A stretch of DNA of 64,000 nt from Ascochyta rabiei. Lineage: Eukaryota; Ascomycota; Dothideomycetes; Pleosporales; Didymellaceae. The notes below the pieces were generated by a model. That model did not search any database. It saw only the letters and a list, made by a program, of their open reading frames with translations, and was not told the DNA's origin. Positions 33,745 through 45,542 of the stretch are shown one piece after another. How positions within the stretch are numbered: the stretch's first letter is position 1; every line of letters starts with the position of its first letter. The position numbers and the translations under genes were made by a program. Where the stretch lies: positions 729,501 to 793,500 of the forward strand of contig NC_082408.1 in assembly GCF_004011695.2 (NCBI RefSeq). Direction: 5' to 3'.

Positions 33745-35070
33745 CTAGGGACACTTGTTCCTATCCACACAAAAGATCCAAAGACAATCTTTGATTACCT
33801 TGCACTCCTCAATCGGTGGAGGAGGCTCTTTCTTAGGAGGAGGTGGCGGAGGTGGAGCTACGTCAACATTATCGTGGTCCTCGACAGGCTCTTCGTCCTC
33901 TAGGGGATCGTTTTCAGGTTCATCTTGTTTAGGATGTTCGGAGTCCTCTTCTTTAGGAACTTCAGGGCCCTCTTCTTTCGGATCTTCAGCGTCCTGCTCT
34001 TGTATTTGGCGGTCGACTTGGTCGCGAAGGGCATATACTCCACTGCGCAGACCTTTTGCTAGAGCCGCAGTCTCGGGCAGTGATGCTACGAGCTCCAGCG
34101 TGCCTGACAGGTGGAGGGTGATGATCTGCAGGTTCTCGAGCGCAGGATTCGAAGGGACCCTGAGGGGCACAGTCTGTACAATGCCCAGGACGGCAGTACT
34201 CTCAACGGCCAGTGAAGCAAGCGAAGCAAGAGCCGCTTCTGCTGCAGCTAATCCTGCTGCGTCCGCGACAAGATCCGAGAGTGCGTGGATTTGACGCGTC
34301 ATCTCTCTCGTCAGATGCTGCACCGTTCTGGCAAGACCGTGAAGTTCGGTTAGCTGGAGAAGCTCGCGAAGCTGTTGCGCAAGGTGCATGCGCTGAGCTA
34401 TATCCATGCCGACCTCTGCCAATAATTCGTTCATTACGACACAAGCGGCGTCACCCAGGATCCTAGTTGGTGACTCGATGAGGTCTTTGAGGAGGCCCGA
34501 GTCAGGTCTGTTGGGGAGGTCTGGTTTTTTACCGCCCCCTTTCTTCAACTTATTGCAGATAGTTTTGGACAGCGTGGTACCAACAACGGCGCCGAAAGCG
34601 CCGCCAACAACGCCTCCGGGTATTGCGCCTTGCTCCCAATCGTCATCGGTCGAGTTGCCACTGAAGATTTTCTTGCCGGATTCTTGACTGACGATAGCAG
34701 ACCCCATGCCAGATGCAGAAGCGGAAAGTGCTTCGCACACACCGTTGGCCACACCTTCGTCGTGTATCTTGATAGGAAGTGTAAGCATGGAGCTGATGAA
34801 AGCGGCCATGACGGCGCCATTCTCGAGATCAGTCCTCCTCTGCTCGTCTTGCCTTTGAACAACATGAGTTGAGTTTGCAGTTTTGAAAGCGGCAAGTGCG
34901 CCTTGAGATACTAGCCACATGGCTGGCAAGGTCCCCAGGCTTCCATTGAACATGGCATTGAAGTCAATTTTCTCGACTTGGTCGACGGCTCTTCTTGCAA
35001 CAGGAGAAGCCGAGGTACTAGCAAGGTATAGGCCAGATATGGCGAGGAGTCGAATCGTGGTGAGATGCAT
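33745..35070 (-). CDS. Secreted helical protein with acidic Pro repeats and Cys-rich end
   Basis: Intronless 441-aa protein from the ATG at 35070. Residues 1-21 are a signal peptide (LLAISGLYLASTSAS), followed by ARR, a possible protease site. The body is alpha-helical and Ala/Leu-rich, with a glycine-zipper-like stretch (GGVVGGAFGAVVG near residue 155) and long heptad-like helices (LARTVQHLTREMTRQIHAL). Residues about 355-400 are degenerate acidic units of the type EDPKEEGPEVPKEE, then PPPPPPP and a C-terminal segment with Cys residues (EECKVIKDCLWIFCVDRNKC). I recognise no family. A surface or effector-like protein is one possibility; the repeats could act as a spacer exposing the Cys motif. 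No function is claimed. Confidence 0.7.
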   Translation of the reverse strand: MHLTTIRLLAISGLYLASTSASPVARRAVDQVEKIDFNAMFNGSLGTLPAMWLVSQGALAAFKTANSTHVVQRQDEQRRTDLENGAVMAAFISSMLTLPIKIHDEGVANGVCEALSASASGMGSAIVSQESGKKIFSGNSTDDDWEQGAIPGGVVGGAFGAVVGTTLSKTICNKLKKGGGKKPDLPNRPDSGLLKDLIESPTRILGDAACVVMNELLAEVGMDIAQRMHLAQQLRELLQLTELHGLARTVQHLTREMTRQIHALSDLVADAAGLAAAEAALASLASLAVESTAVLGIVQTVPLRVPSNPALENLQIITLHLSGTLELVASLPETAALAKGLRSGVYALRDQVDRQIQEQDAEDPKEEGPEVPKEEDSEHPKQDEPENDPLEDEEPVEDHDNVDVAPPPPPPPKKEPPPPIEECKVIKDCLWIFCVDRNKCP

Positions 35071-36645
35071 TGTGATGTGTCTGTCGATGGTAGCTGAGTA
35101 AGGTCAGCGAGCAGCCTTGCTGTTGAGAGGAGTCTGCTTCACAACGGAGGAGGAGCGTGTCTTAAGCTAGGTTCTGACACTCGGTAGTGTGGGTTTGTGA
35201 TTTATTGCGCGGTCAACCATGGTTAGATCGTCAAGTTCTGCGCAAACCAATTTTCCAGAGACCAGAGCGTTAAGGGTCGAGGACTAATCTTCGCCTTCAG
35301 GCGCTCAGCTTCGATAGACACACGGTACACTGGACTGCGAGAGGTCATGGCGTGGATATCTCGCTTTAACGTGTTTGTGGCGGCGCATCATGTTGGTAGA
35401 GTAAAGTCCCTGTGGCGCGTGGTTGGTTCTCAAGTCACCGAACCGTTCGGTTTACTACACGCCGAAATCTGGTTTGTACCGGTAGGGCACCGAACGTTCG
35501 GTGCTAGCTATAGTGAATTTTGACGCATCACGCCAAACCTGCTCCTCTTCCAATTAGCTGAAATATAAGCCAGGGTAGGCTTTATTTTAGATAAGTGCGG
35601 GGGAATCTCTCGACCTCTACCTCTACTTCCCTCTTGACCTTGACATCTACCTCTTCTTACCTTGCCGTGTGCCAGATTCATCTACAACCAGATAGCCTTT
35701 GGATAGATCGCGTGATTCTGGCGTATTTGAGGCTGTTGTGTGGGTGGTTAGGGGACGGGAGAGTACCCGTTAAGTGTCAAGAGTGAAGGAGTATTCTCCA
35801 AATAGCAAGAACACTAGAGCTACATCTAATCACTAGATAGAAGCAGAACTGCTTAGCCTTACGTTGGACTAAACAAGTTTGGTGCTCAAAGCGCCGAGAA
35901 ATGCCTGTTCAGCGTCCTGAAAACCGACCGTACTCCATAGGGGTGTTCTATTGCTGATGGTTGAGGAAAGCAGTGGGTGACACTGGAAAGAGGGAGCAAC
36001 AGAGTCATCGACTGGATGCGAAGAGATGTGGACACGGAGGGGAGAGGAAAGGAAAGAGGTGTCGGCCTGTACACGTGACTGACATCGTTGCTGTTTCCAG
36101 CAGGGTTCTTTTGCTGTGGCAGTGCGTGGTGCCTGCTGAGCTGAAGATTTGAAAAGCACAGCCACACCGATAAAGCTTCCTTCAGGCTGCATCACAGATG
36201 TCCAGGTGGGGGTTGATGGCTGCATGTACAAATTGTGGGTGGCACACCGCTCCCGTTCACGGCCTTCTCGATAGGACCCTGATCGTCCAAGTGGACGGCT
36301 GGTGTGAGGGGGAAAATGGAGTCAGTGGAGTCAGTGGAGTGGCGTGCGGCAGAAATCCTTCCAGGCGGCGAGATGGGCACATGCACGATGATGGCCAGCA
36401 CAGCCCGGCAGGCCAGTGACTGTGTGCCACGCTGGGGTACGTTGAGGCACGCTCAGTTGCATCGCCTCGCGCCTGGAGCCGTTCTCGAGTCGCTCCACAG
36501 AAAGTTGGATTGCACGCTAAGGGTCACGCCGATTGGAGGCGTGACGCAGTTGTCATGTGAGAGGATGTTGGGGCAGCCAGGGTCCTGCTATTAACTATCA
36601 ATCCTCGCCGTGCACCAACAAAACATCCTCCACCACATTGCAAAC
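35071..36645. other. Divergent intergenic region with paired palindromes
   Basis: Separates the secreted-protein gene (-) and the RD-repeat gene (+). No gene seen. It holds two related palindromes (35437-35451 and 35487-35504) and an imperfect CTCTACC-type repeat near 35609-35656. Confidence 0.5.
35437..35504. promoter_or_regulatory. Pair of related inverted-repeat motifs
   Basis: ACCGAACCGTTCGGT (35437-35451, palindromic around one central base) and GCACCGAACGTTCGGTGC (35487-35504, perfect 18-bp palindrome) share the ACCGAAC/GTTCGGT half-sites and lie 35 bp apart. Each half contains CCGAA/TTCGG, compatible with an inverted CGG-type zinc-cluster site. Binding is inferred. Confidence 0.4.
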
Positions 36646-37642
36646 ATGGGAAGACGCGACGACCGACCGCCGCCTGACTCTCCACCACAGCGACGCCGTG
36701 AGTATGCTTATCGAGGCAGACAGACCTTGATTGCTGACAACTCCAGCTGAACCCAGCTACCGCTTCGATAGCTACGAAGACGGCAAAGCGAAATGGGCGC
36801 CGCAGACGCCAACAGAAGAGCCGCGAGACAACCGAGACTACCGCGATAACCGACGAGACTCGCGGCGGCATCAGGAGCGCTACGAGCAAGATGACCCGCC
36901 GCCGCCTCCAAAAGGTATGCCGCCGTATGTTTTGCCGGTATGATGCAATGCTTACCACGTTACAGAATCTCGACCACGTCCGCGCAGAAGAAGATCGTAC
37001 TCGTCCGGGTCAGACTCCGACGCGCCGCCAGCAAAGCCCCCGCGACGAAGCAACACACAGCGTGACCGCCGCCCGCGTGATCGCGACACGTACGATTCAT
37101 ACGATGAGCACCCTCGCCGCGATGACCGCCGCCGAGACAACCGCGGTTATGTGAGCGATGACCGCCACAACAGACCACGCAAGGACGACTACGACGACCG
37201 AGATCGCAGAGACCGCCGCTACGACGACCGGGACAGGAGCAGGGACCGCAGCCGAGACCGCGACAGACGTCGAGACGGTCGAGACGATCGAGACAAGAGG
37301 GACCGTTACCGCGACGATCGTAGGGATGACCGCCGAGACGACCGCCGAGACGACCGTCGAGACGACCGCAAGGAGGGAACTCCCTACGATGCTCTCTTCA
37401 AAATGTTCGCGGATTCGCGCGGCGGCTCGCGGCGTGACGACAGAGACCGACGAGACCGCTACGACGACCGGGACTACGACCGGCGAGGAGACCGACCAGC
37501 TGGCAGATCCGGACAGCCTGAGTGGCAGAAGCAGGCCATGAGCATGTTCACAGCCTACGCGCTGCCCATCATTAAGAAGGAAGGTACAAAGTACCTGCAC
37601 AAGCAAGCTGGCAACCTCATGGGAGGAGGATCGAAGCGCTAG
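36646..37642 (+). CDS. Arg/Asp-repeat protein with conserved-looking C-terminal block
   Basis: 298-aa protein from exons 36646-36697, 36747-36914 and 36966-37642; both introns (49 and 51 bp) are phase 1 and join MGRRDDRPPPDSPPQRR to PEPSYRFDSYEDG and then to ESRPRPRRRRSYSSGSDSD. Most of residues 75-250 is low-complexity Arg, Asp, Tyr and Ser, with perfect RRDD tandem units around 37320-37370 and an SRDRSRDRDRR stretch like RD/RS splicing proteins. Two ordered-looking islands break it: EGTPYDALFKMFADSRGG and the C-terminal EWQKQAMSMFTAYALPIIKK with KYLHKQAGNLMGG. A nuclear RNA-related role is a guess from composition; no RRM or other fold is present. Confidence 0.72.
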
Positions 37643-38542
37643 GAGCGCCGGAATCGTACTTTGTGATTGCATGGCGTTGTGGCATTTTCATGAGCTTTCC
37701 GGCGTGCATTGATATCAACTCACGCTTCTCTAGACCTCAATAACAATAATCTTGCAGGCTTTTCATATGTATGAGCTGTTTCGACCGGATGTGAAGGGAG
37801 GGCGGAACGGCTGGGGTGGGAAGGGGGGGTTGGTTTTGGGTGTTGTTGAAAGTGTGGTGAAGAGATAGCCATATCAATACGACATTGTTTGGTGGAGTTG
37901 GGCGGATTGGATCGAGGGGTAGGTAGACGCCTGTTGCAGTTGTGGGTTGGATAAGAGCGTCCATAGCAGCGTGAAGCACCAAATGCTAAAGTATCCAGCA
38001 TAGCATTCGGCTTCCAACCGTTTTGTCAAAATTGATAATACAGACCCTCACCGGACTGCCCCGGACTGCCCAGTCCCTCGTCAGCAAATCCCAACTTGCA
38101 GATTGCATATCCACTCCCAGTTTGCACTACTGAACCGGAAATTCCAGTCGAAAGCTCATCACACTTCAACCTCCCCTCCACCCACAACCTTGCTGCAACT
38201 CCACCAACCCAGTCCTCTGTGCAAACCAGTCAAGACCCAAGACCCAAGAAGCAACAAAAACACAACCCATCGGCAGTCTCCCCACAATTCTCGGGATCAA
38301 CAACACGCCGTCGACGCAATGACATCATCCCGCAACCCCAGACCACGCTATCACGGTACCCAGCATGCACCGCCCCCATATCGGACCTTTGCATTGCACG
38401 GCAACGACACCGCGTATGCCATCGCAGCGATGCCATCGAGAGAACGCCGTATCGCTGTACTTGCATCTACAACTGTGCGAGCGAGCGCCTCACGCCAGGA
38501 CTCGCACCTAGCACAGCAACGGCAACAACAACAGCAATAGCG
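37643..38542. other. Intergenic, 5' region of the potassium transporter
   Basis: The transporter frame stays open upstream of its start to 38096, but that stretch reads as CAA/CCA-rich UTR. Nothing else recognised. Confidence 0.5.
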
Positions 38543-40634
38543 ATGCCGGACCCCGTCGAGTCGCTGCGCAACCCGCGCGAAACGCGCGAGCACTTTGTAA
38601 TGTACCTGAAGAAGGAGGTGTGCACGCTGAACTTCTACCGCGCGCACATGCTGTACTTTGTTGTTGTGATTGCGGTAGCCTCGGTGGTGGTGTATGGCGA
38701 GGGGATCAGGAATGGGCCGCGGGAGGTGGGCGGTGCGCGGTTGAGCTATGTGGATGCGCTGTTTTTGACGGGCAGCGCTATGACTACTACCGGTGTGTAT
38801 TCAAGATGTGTATACGGAGGAGGATGCATGGTGGATGGGTGAGGGAGGTGTGATGAGGGGTTTTGGTGGCTAACAGCGTGTAGGACTCAATCCAGTAGAT
38901 CTGGGCGATCTGTCAGGGTTCCAACAAGCCCTTCTATGCATCCTGCTCATCCTCGGCAACATCCCTTTCGTCTCCATGGTCGTGGTGTTGATCCGACAAA
39001 ATATGTTCCGCAAGCGCATGTCCGAGGTGGTCAAGCACTCGCGTACCATGCAGCGCCTGGTGCAGGATATCGAGGAGAATCGCCAGACAGAGAGTGGCAG
39101 CAGCAGCAGCGAGAGCCTGCGGCAGCGGCGCAATGTCGAGCGGAGGAAGAGCAGGGCTGATGGCGGTAGGCTGCCGGTCAAGATTCAGCCGCTGAGCAAG
39201 AGACGGACGTTCCATCATCAGACTGGATTTGGCTTTGTGCCGACGCCGTGGGAAACGAAACTGGCGAGGAATTTCTTCAGCCGTGTCTTCGACAGCGTGA
39301 CGAGCGAGCTGAGGCCCGAGCAGCACGACTATGTATCTTTCAAGCCGCGTCTAGATTCGAGAGGACGCTTCCTCGAGCTCAGCGAGCACGACCGGCTTGA
39401 GCTAGGTGGCGTGGAGTACCGCGCCCTGCAGGCGCTGCTGTTCATTCTGATCGGCTATCAGTTGTTCTGGTACACGTTTGGGGTGGTCTTCCTGATGCCG
39501 TACGCATATCGCACCAAGACACGAGACATTCTGCACGAAGCCCAACCAGGAGGACTGAATCCTGGCTGGTGGACTTTTTTCTCGACGGTCACTGAGTTCG
39601 CCAACGGGGGATTGACTGTGCTCAATGCCAACTTCGTCCCATTTAGCGGCATGCCGTATATTCTCATCATCGCGGGCGCACTTGCATTGGTCGGGCAGAC
39701 GCAGTTTCCAATCTTTCTGCGATTGACCATCTGGGTGATGAAGAGTTGCGTCCCGAAGAGATCACGACTACGGGACATTTTGCAATTTCTGCTCCAGCAT
39801 CCCAGACGATGTTTTATCTATCTGTTTCCGGGCAGGCAGACATGGTACTTGCTGGCTATCCAGATTACCATTGATGTTACAGCATGGCTTTGCTTCGAGA
39901 TCCTCAACATTGGAATGCCGGACGTCGACGCTCGTCCAACTGGTACGAGGGTCCTCGATGGTCTGTTCCAGGCCACAGGTCTCCGCACGTCTGGAGCGTA
40001 CATTATCACCTTCAGCTCCCTCGCACCAGCATGTCTGGTAGCCTACCTTATCATCATGTACATCTCCAGCTATCCACTGGTGATGACGCTGCGCAAGACC
40101 AACATGTACGAAGAGCGTTCGATCGGCTTGGCAGAAGGCGACGACAGCGCAGCCGGCATTGCATCACATCTGCAAAAACAGCTCGCCTATGACATCTGGT
40201 TCCAGTTCTTCGCTTTCTTCCTTGTCTGCATCATTGAGCGAGGTCACATTCTCCGAGCGGATCCAGGTTTCGACATCTTCTCTATATTGTTCGAAGTCAC
40301 GTCAGCATATGGTACAGTTGGTCTGTCGACAGGCGTTCCTGGGAAGAACTACAGCCTCAGCGGGTCCTTTGCGAGTTTGAGCAAAGTCGTCATGTTATTT
40401 GTCATGGTACGAGGCCGACACCGTGGACTACCACTCGCGATCGACAGGAGCATACTCTTGCCTGGAGAAGAGCTCATGCAGCGTCTGGACACCGAGTATG
40501 GCGAACAAGGAGATGCATCTGCCGATGACCTACAAGAGCTCGTCAGAGATATTGAGCAAAGTGGCACGCAGGCTGGGGATTCGAAGTCTGCTGCAGCACA
40601 GCAGGATCCAGAGGAAAGGCCATCTTCTCGGTGA
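38543..40634 (+). CDS. Trk/HKT-type potassium transporter
   Basis: 666-aa membrane protein from exons 38543-38792 and 38884-40634; the 91-bp intron falls exactly inside the first pore loop, and its removal restores SAMTTTGLNPVD. Four pore (P) loops with filter glycines are visible: SAMTTTG (about 78-84), TEFANGGL (about 317-324), TGLRTSGA (about 447-454) and TSAYGTVGLS (about 555-564), each framed by membrane helices, as in the four M1-P-M2 units of Trk proteins. The basic loop after the second helix (residues about 110-180) is much shorter than in yeast Trk1, so this is a compact form. Likely plasma-membrane K+ (possibly Na+) uptake. The start is the ATG of MPDPVESL, before the first helix. 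Confidence 0.92.
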
Positions 40635-42129
40635 GAGTACCGCAAGCAGATGAGTGTGTGATTCACCAAAGTGGGTTCTGGCAGTGGAACGAAACGTCAA
40701 TATGGGCGTGGCGACCCATCAGATGATGCAACTTCTGGAAGAGGTGAGGGAAAGGGGTCATACCAACAGAGAAGCCACTCCGTCTTTGCATATGGCGAGC
40801 AAATGTAGGACCCTTCTGGAAGGCGCATAGAAGGCGGGTATTCTTCTTTTCCTCTTTGGACGCGGAAGCGCACTCCGGCTATCCTCTCCGAACCACATGT
40901 CCGGTGCTCTTCATCTTACTGCCCGCAATCCTACAACGTCACCCTTCCAAGGACCCGGTCGTGGGTTTCAGGCCACCAGTCAGCCTTGCAAGGCAGCAAG
41001 GCGACGAACCCATTGCCTAGTTTGACAGACGCGGAAACGCCGACGCGATCAAGGATGGACCTGATCATTCATGCAGCGGGGACGTACAGGTGAAGGGGCT
41101 CCCAAATCCTGAGACGAGGATGGCACCGACTCAATAACCCCCACCTCAGGTTGTTGTTGGCCTGTGTGGCAAGGATAAATGGTGTTGACCCGCAAGCATG
41201 AACGATGGGAAATGAGGTCTGCATGACAGGCCACAATGGATAGCGACGCAGGAGCCGTGTGGCACAGGCGGGAGATGCGAGACCGGGAAGATAGACCGAG
41301 CGGGTACTTTGCTCGACAAGAATCGGCATAACGATGGTCTTATGATTTGAGTTTGTGGCCTCATACGAAGCCGGGCTGACACGTTGCTTCTGGTGATCGT
41401 ATTCGCTGCCTGGCCTGTGCGTCAACGGTCTTGGTGGTGTAAGAGCCTGGGCTGCGGGTCTGCAAGATTAGTCCTATCGTGACTTGGAGGATGTGGAGAC
41501 AAGAGGGCCGTTGCGCTCGCTTCGCGCAAAGTGGGCGTGAAGAGGTGCTAAAGTGAACAGGTCTCCACCTTGTATCTGAGGCTGGAAGTGTTTCACGGAG
41601 TCAACAACGAAACATTGTCTATGCCTGAAAAGGCAGGTGTGAATCCGAACACTTTGATTGAGAAGGTCGACTACATTGTGGCTGCTGACCAGAGGGCGGG
41701 TGAGCAGCTGTCGAAACCTCTTGGAGGCGCTTGGTGGAGGTGGAGTTGGAGGTGTTGGTTGTTAAGAACATGTGAAATTTGGCAAGGGTGGGTAAAATGG
41801 CGTCGCGCTAAGCGCGGACCCGAAGACGAGAAAGTGACGCGAAAACGCGGAAAGCACGACATCGTCATGAGAAGTGAACGTGAAATGCGCTGGTTTGAAG
41901 AAATGTACTCGATGGCTGTTTAAACGCTTGCTAGCTATCTCGGCACAGAAAATCCTCTCTTCCACCCCATTACGCACAGTGCGATAGCAAGAACTGAGAA
42001 CCGTCAAACCTTCGCTCCGGCACGTGAAACAAAGCTTCGTGGGAGACAAATAGAAAAGCAACATGTCATATAATAAGAGTGAGCGAAAGTGAGAAGTCGT
42101 AGGTTTTGTGTTGATTCGCTGCCAGGTGG
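40635..42129. other. Convergent spacer (1.5 kb)
   Basis: Between the 3' ends of the potassium transporter (+) and the SANT gene (-). An open frame at 41570-41923 (+) has no supporting features. No gene called. Confidence 0.45.
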
Positions 42130-43136
42130 TTAGAACTGGCGGGGGTTCTTGTCCTCTGTCAAGAGGCTGGCAATGGGCATGTTGTCTCTGGGCGCAGAGC
42201 TCCAGGTACCAGCACGGGCGCGGCCCGAAGAAGGAACGGGCATGGGGAGCATGTACGGCATGCGCTCGGGTGCGGAGCCTGCGCTGATGTTCATGGGGCT
42301 GTAGTGCTTGGGCTCACTGTGCGCGGGCGACGCGTACGGAAGAACCGAAGATTTGAAGACCGGGTTGTGCAGAATGCTACCATCAGGAGAGGCATCAGGA
42401 GTGGGCGGGCGCACTGATCTGGAGCTGTTGCGCCAGATTTCCTCAAGCTGCGCAGGTGAAACATCCGCACCATAATCGGCGGCGACGGTAGACCAGAACT
42501 GCTGGCGGCGAGCCTCATAAATAGCGCGAAGTCGGTCGGTGTCGACAATCCGTGGCTGACGGGCAACTTCCGTGTTGATACGAAGTCCGTTGTGAGGCTC
42601 AGGGGAACCTTGGGGAGTGAACGTGCGGGGCTTAGGAAGAAGAATCTTGTGCTGGCTGCGACCAGGAGAGGCGTTGAGCGAAGTCGACCTGATGTGATGG
42701 GAGCTGCCTGTGTAGCTCATTGGCGAAGCGTGGCGGGAGGATTGCGAAAAGTCATCGTGTTCAGTCCCTGTCGAGCACACAGACTGGGCAACGGAACCGA
42801 AAGAAGCAGTCGACGAGACGGATGCGCTGCGCCTACGACGGTGGCTGCCGTGCGACAGCTGATGGTAGTGGAGTCGGCAGGCGAGCTCGGTCTTCTTCAG
42901 ATGAGCAGCAATGTGCTTGTAGGGCATTTTCTGCATGCGAGTCTGGAGCAGATAGTTTTCCTGGTGTCTGTTAGAAATGTGGTGGTTGTTGACTCCGGAG
43001 TGGTTCTTACCTCTTCTTCTGACCATGATCTGTTTCCAGCAGCAGACATCTTACGAGCACGCAAGCCAGATGTGTTTGAAGCCTGGGGACCCATCTCGGG
43101 GAGAGGGGAGAGGATCTGAGGTTGGTGGTGAAGCAT
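42130..43136 (-). CDS. SANT/Myb-like domain protein, probable nuclear regulator
   Basis: 318-aa protein from exons 43136-43011 and 42960-42130; the 50-bp intron (GTAAGA...ACCAG) interrupts the domain after WSEEE, and its removal gives RSWSEEEENYLLQTRM, then PYKHIAAHLKKTELACRLHYHQL, a single SANT/Myb-like helix-turn-helix at residues about 36-78. A basic stretch (HGSHRRRRS) follows, then a Ser/Pro-rich disordered body. A second ordered segment around residues 185-225 (RIVDTDRLRAIYEARRQQFWSTVAADYG) contains a helix with QFWSTVA that may be another small domain. Likely DNA- or chromatin-binding; targets unknown. Divergent from the two-repeat Myb gene at 45543. Confidence 0.75.
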
Positions 43137-45542
43137 GGCGAGGATGTCGATGTGACTTAAGATCGATGAATGAATTGGTGGGTAGACGTTTGTGTTTTCG
43201 AGATTTGAAAGTCGTGAATCGTGTCTGCTAGGGAGGTCTGTTCCTCGATTTCGAGTCTGGCTCTGAAAGAAAGTATTACTGGGAGAATTGGTATGCACGA
43301 ATGTAATTGCTCAGCAATGTCGATTAAGGAATGTAGTGCAGCCCAACCGGTGGGAGTTAAAGAAAGTATTACAAGGCTGCTAAGAAGGAAACCAAAAGGC
43401 TGATGCCGATTGAACAGATGCGGTTGAAGCCTCGAAACTTGGGGCACCCGACACTTGTTATAGAGTTTGGATAGTGACAAGAAACGGGACGTTCCCTAAG
43501 CCGCGCATCATTGTGGATTGCGGTGGCTCGTCCTGATGTTGGCAACGTTTTCAAACTGTCAGTCATGCAGCTAAGCTTCTGATCGCCGGCACGGTTGACA
43601 TTGGCGCTCGAAGCCAAAAAGTGTAGAGCAACCCTGATCCGAGACAGATGCAGCCGGAGAGGAAGGGACCAAAGATCTTTGGCGATGCGCTCGCCTGGTG
43701 CACTGACGTTCTAGAGCGGATTGCATGATGTCAAAGAACGCTTCGGGGTTGGACGGGGTCGGTTTCAAAACCGAGCATGTCAGAGAGCAAGTCGTGCAGC
43801 AAGTGTGCGAAGCGAAAAGTTTGACAATGTTTGGAGAGCCTGGAAACAAACCCACCCCAGACTATACCAACAGCGGGCGCTAACTCAAAACGCGCGATTA
43901 CAGGTAGCGGGAAGAACAGTGCACAGTTTAGCAGCCTTGGTGCCTGAGGAACCAACCCATTAGCAGGGGATGTAAGTCAGCGTGTGAAGTCCAACACAAG
44001 TCGACTTCTTTGTGGACAAGGAGGCATCAGCTGCTTGGTAGAGTGCATAGAGCTGAAAAAGGCCGCGCAACCTACACGTGCCACTCCAATCCACAAGCCG
44101 GTGGAAGAGCAGGCTACTGTTGACGTCGTGAGACAGTAGAAACTTGAAAGAGCTCGGAAATGCCGTGTTCCGCTCGAGAGCATCGTCGTGATCAGGCAGT
44201 CTTCAGGCCATATCGCTTGGCGCTTAATGGTCACCGCTATTGCGGAGCGGTCCCTTGGGCTGATACTGACGCTGCGTCAGGTGGTTCGGTGGGTTTGGCT
44301 TGGCATAGGATGCTACGCTGAAAGAGCATTGCGCTTCGTTGCGAAGACACAATCATGTCGTTCCGCGTGGTGGTAGAATGAGAAACAAGTGAGTCAATCT
44401 ACCTTCCCCGCGCCCAGCTGTCGAATGTCGTCAAGCAAGACAAGCGCTCTGCAGCCACGAGAACGGCATGGGACTAGCAAACAGCGCCAAGTGCTGGTGG
44501 AAGGGCCCGACCAGCTACAAAGCATGACTAGAGGGTTCGTCATTGGATGGCGTGGGAGCTCACCGTGAGGTCGACGGGTGTGTTCTTGACGCTTCTTCCA
44601 CCGTGTTGTGTGTTGTTTGACCGATGACGATGTCGAAGCACGAGCGAGCAAGACGGCAACGGGGGAGGCTAGCGCACGCACCACACGCACCACACACCAA
44701 CCCCGCACATGATCAACCATCAATCCATTCTCCATCCACTTTTGGTGTCTACCGCCTCTTGAATCTTCACACATCATACAAGAGAACCAAATCACGCCTT
44801 GCTACCCATTCGCCATCAAATGACAGTCACGAAGACGCCCAGCGTTTTCACAATATCGACCGGCCGTATCTCGCTACCTTGGCCCAGCACGTATGACTAT
44901 GTCTAGTCGAAGCTCGTCATAGCTCGATCGGCGGCGTTCTGCAGCACTCACAGCAGCGGGAGATGCATGAACATGTCACGCGCTGGCTGCAGTTTCCCCG
45001 CCTTCTTCGGCCTCGTCTCGCTGAGCCCGCAGCTCTGAAGCCACCCACTCATCGCGGCCTGTCAAGAAGGCGGCTACCCCGCTTCTCCGCTGCAGCTCAC
45101 CTACGTACCGATACGGGCACTCCCACATGTCTCTGGCAACAACGGACGTATCTCTACTCGACTCTACACGTTGAGTGGGCGGCCCCGCTGGTACTTTGCT
45201 GATTAGCCTTACGGCACCCCAGCTGTCCTCTCGTCTGATGCCACTCCACTGTGCCTATTCGCTCGCCTGCCTGCAAACCTGACCCTTCTTGTATCCCCTG
45301 TACTTGATCAACACTTGCACCGGCCGGCGATCTGCTTACTTGGATACCATCATGCTCCATCACGTCCGCACTCGCCGTTGTACCCTCTAGACACGGTGCT
45401 GAGCCTGGACCTGGACCCGAACCTGGACCTGGCCATATACGAGCATGACACCACGCTCTACAGACGCACTCCATCTGACCAGTGAAGAAGCCTCGCGTCT
45501 TGATCTGACCGACGGCGACGCAAGACGCACCCGTGCGCAAAC
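43137..45542. other. Bidirectional spacer between two Myb-type genes (2.4 kb)
   Basis: No coding frame supported. A small imperfect repeat of GGACCTGGACC type lies near 45403-45433. Confidence 0.45.

Noticed and set aside
37097..37672. 191-codon Val/Ser-rich minus-strand frame
   Set aside because: Antisense of the RD-repeat gene, created by its GAC/CGC codon bias.
38096..38542. N-terminal extension of the potassium transporter
   Set aside because: Composition is like a CAA/CCA-rich leader, not coding; the ATG at 38543 precedes the first helix at the expected distance.
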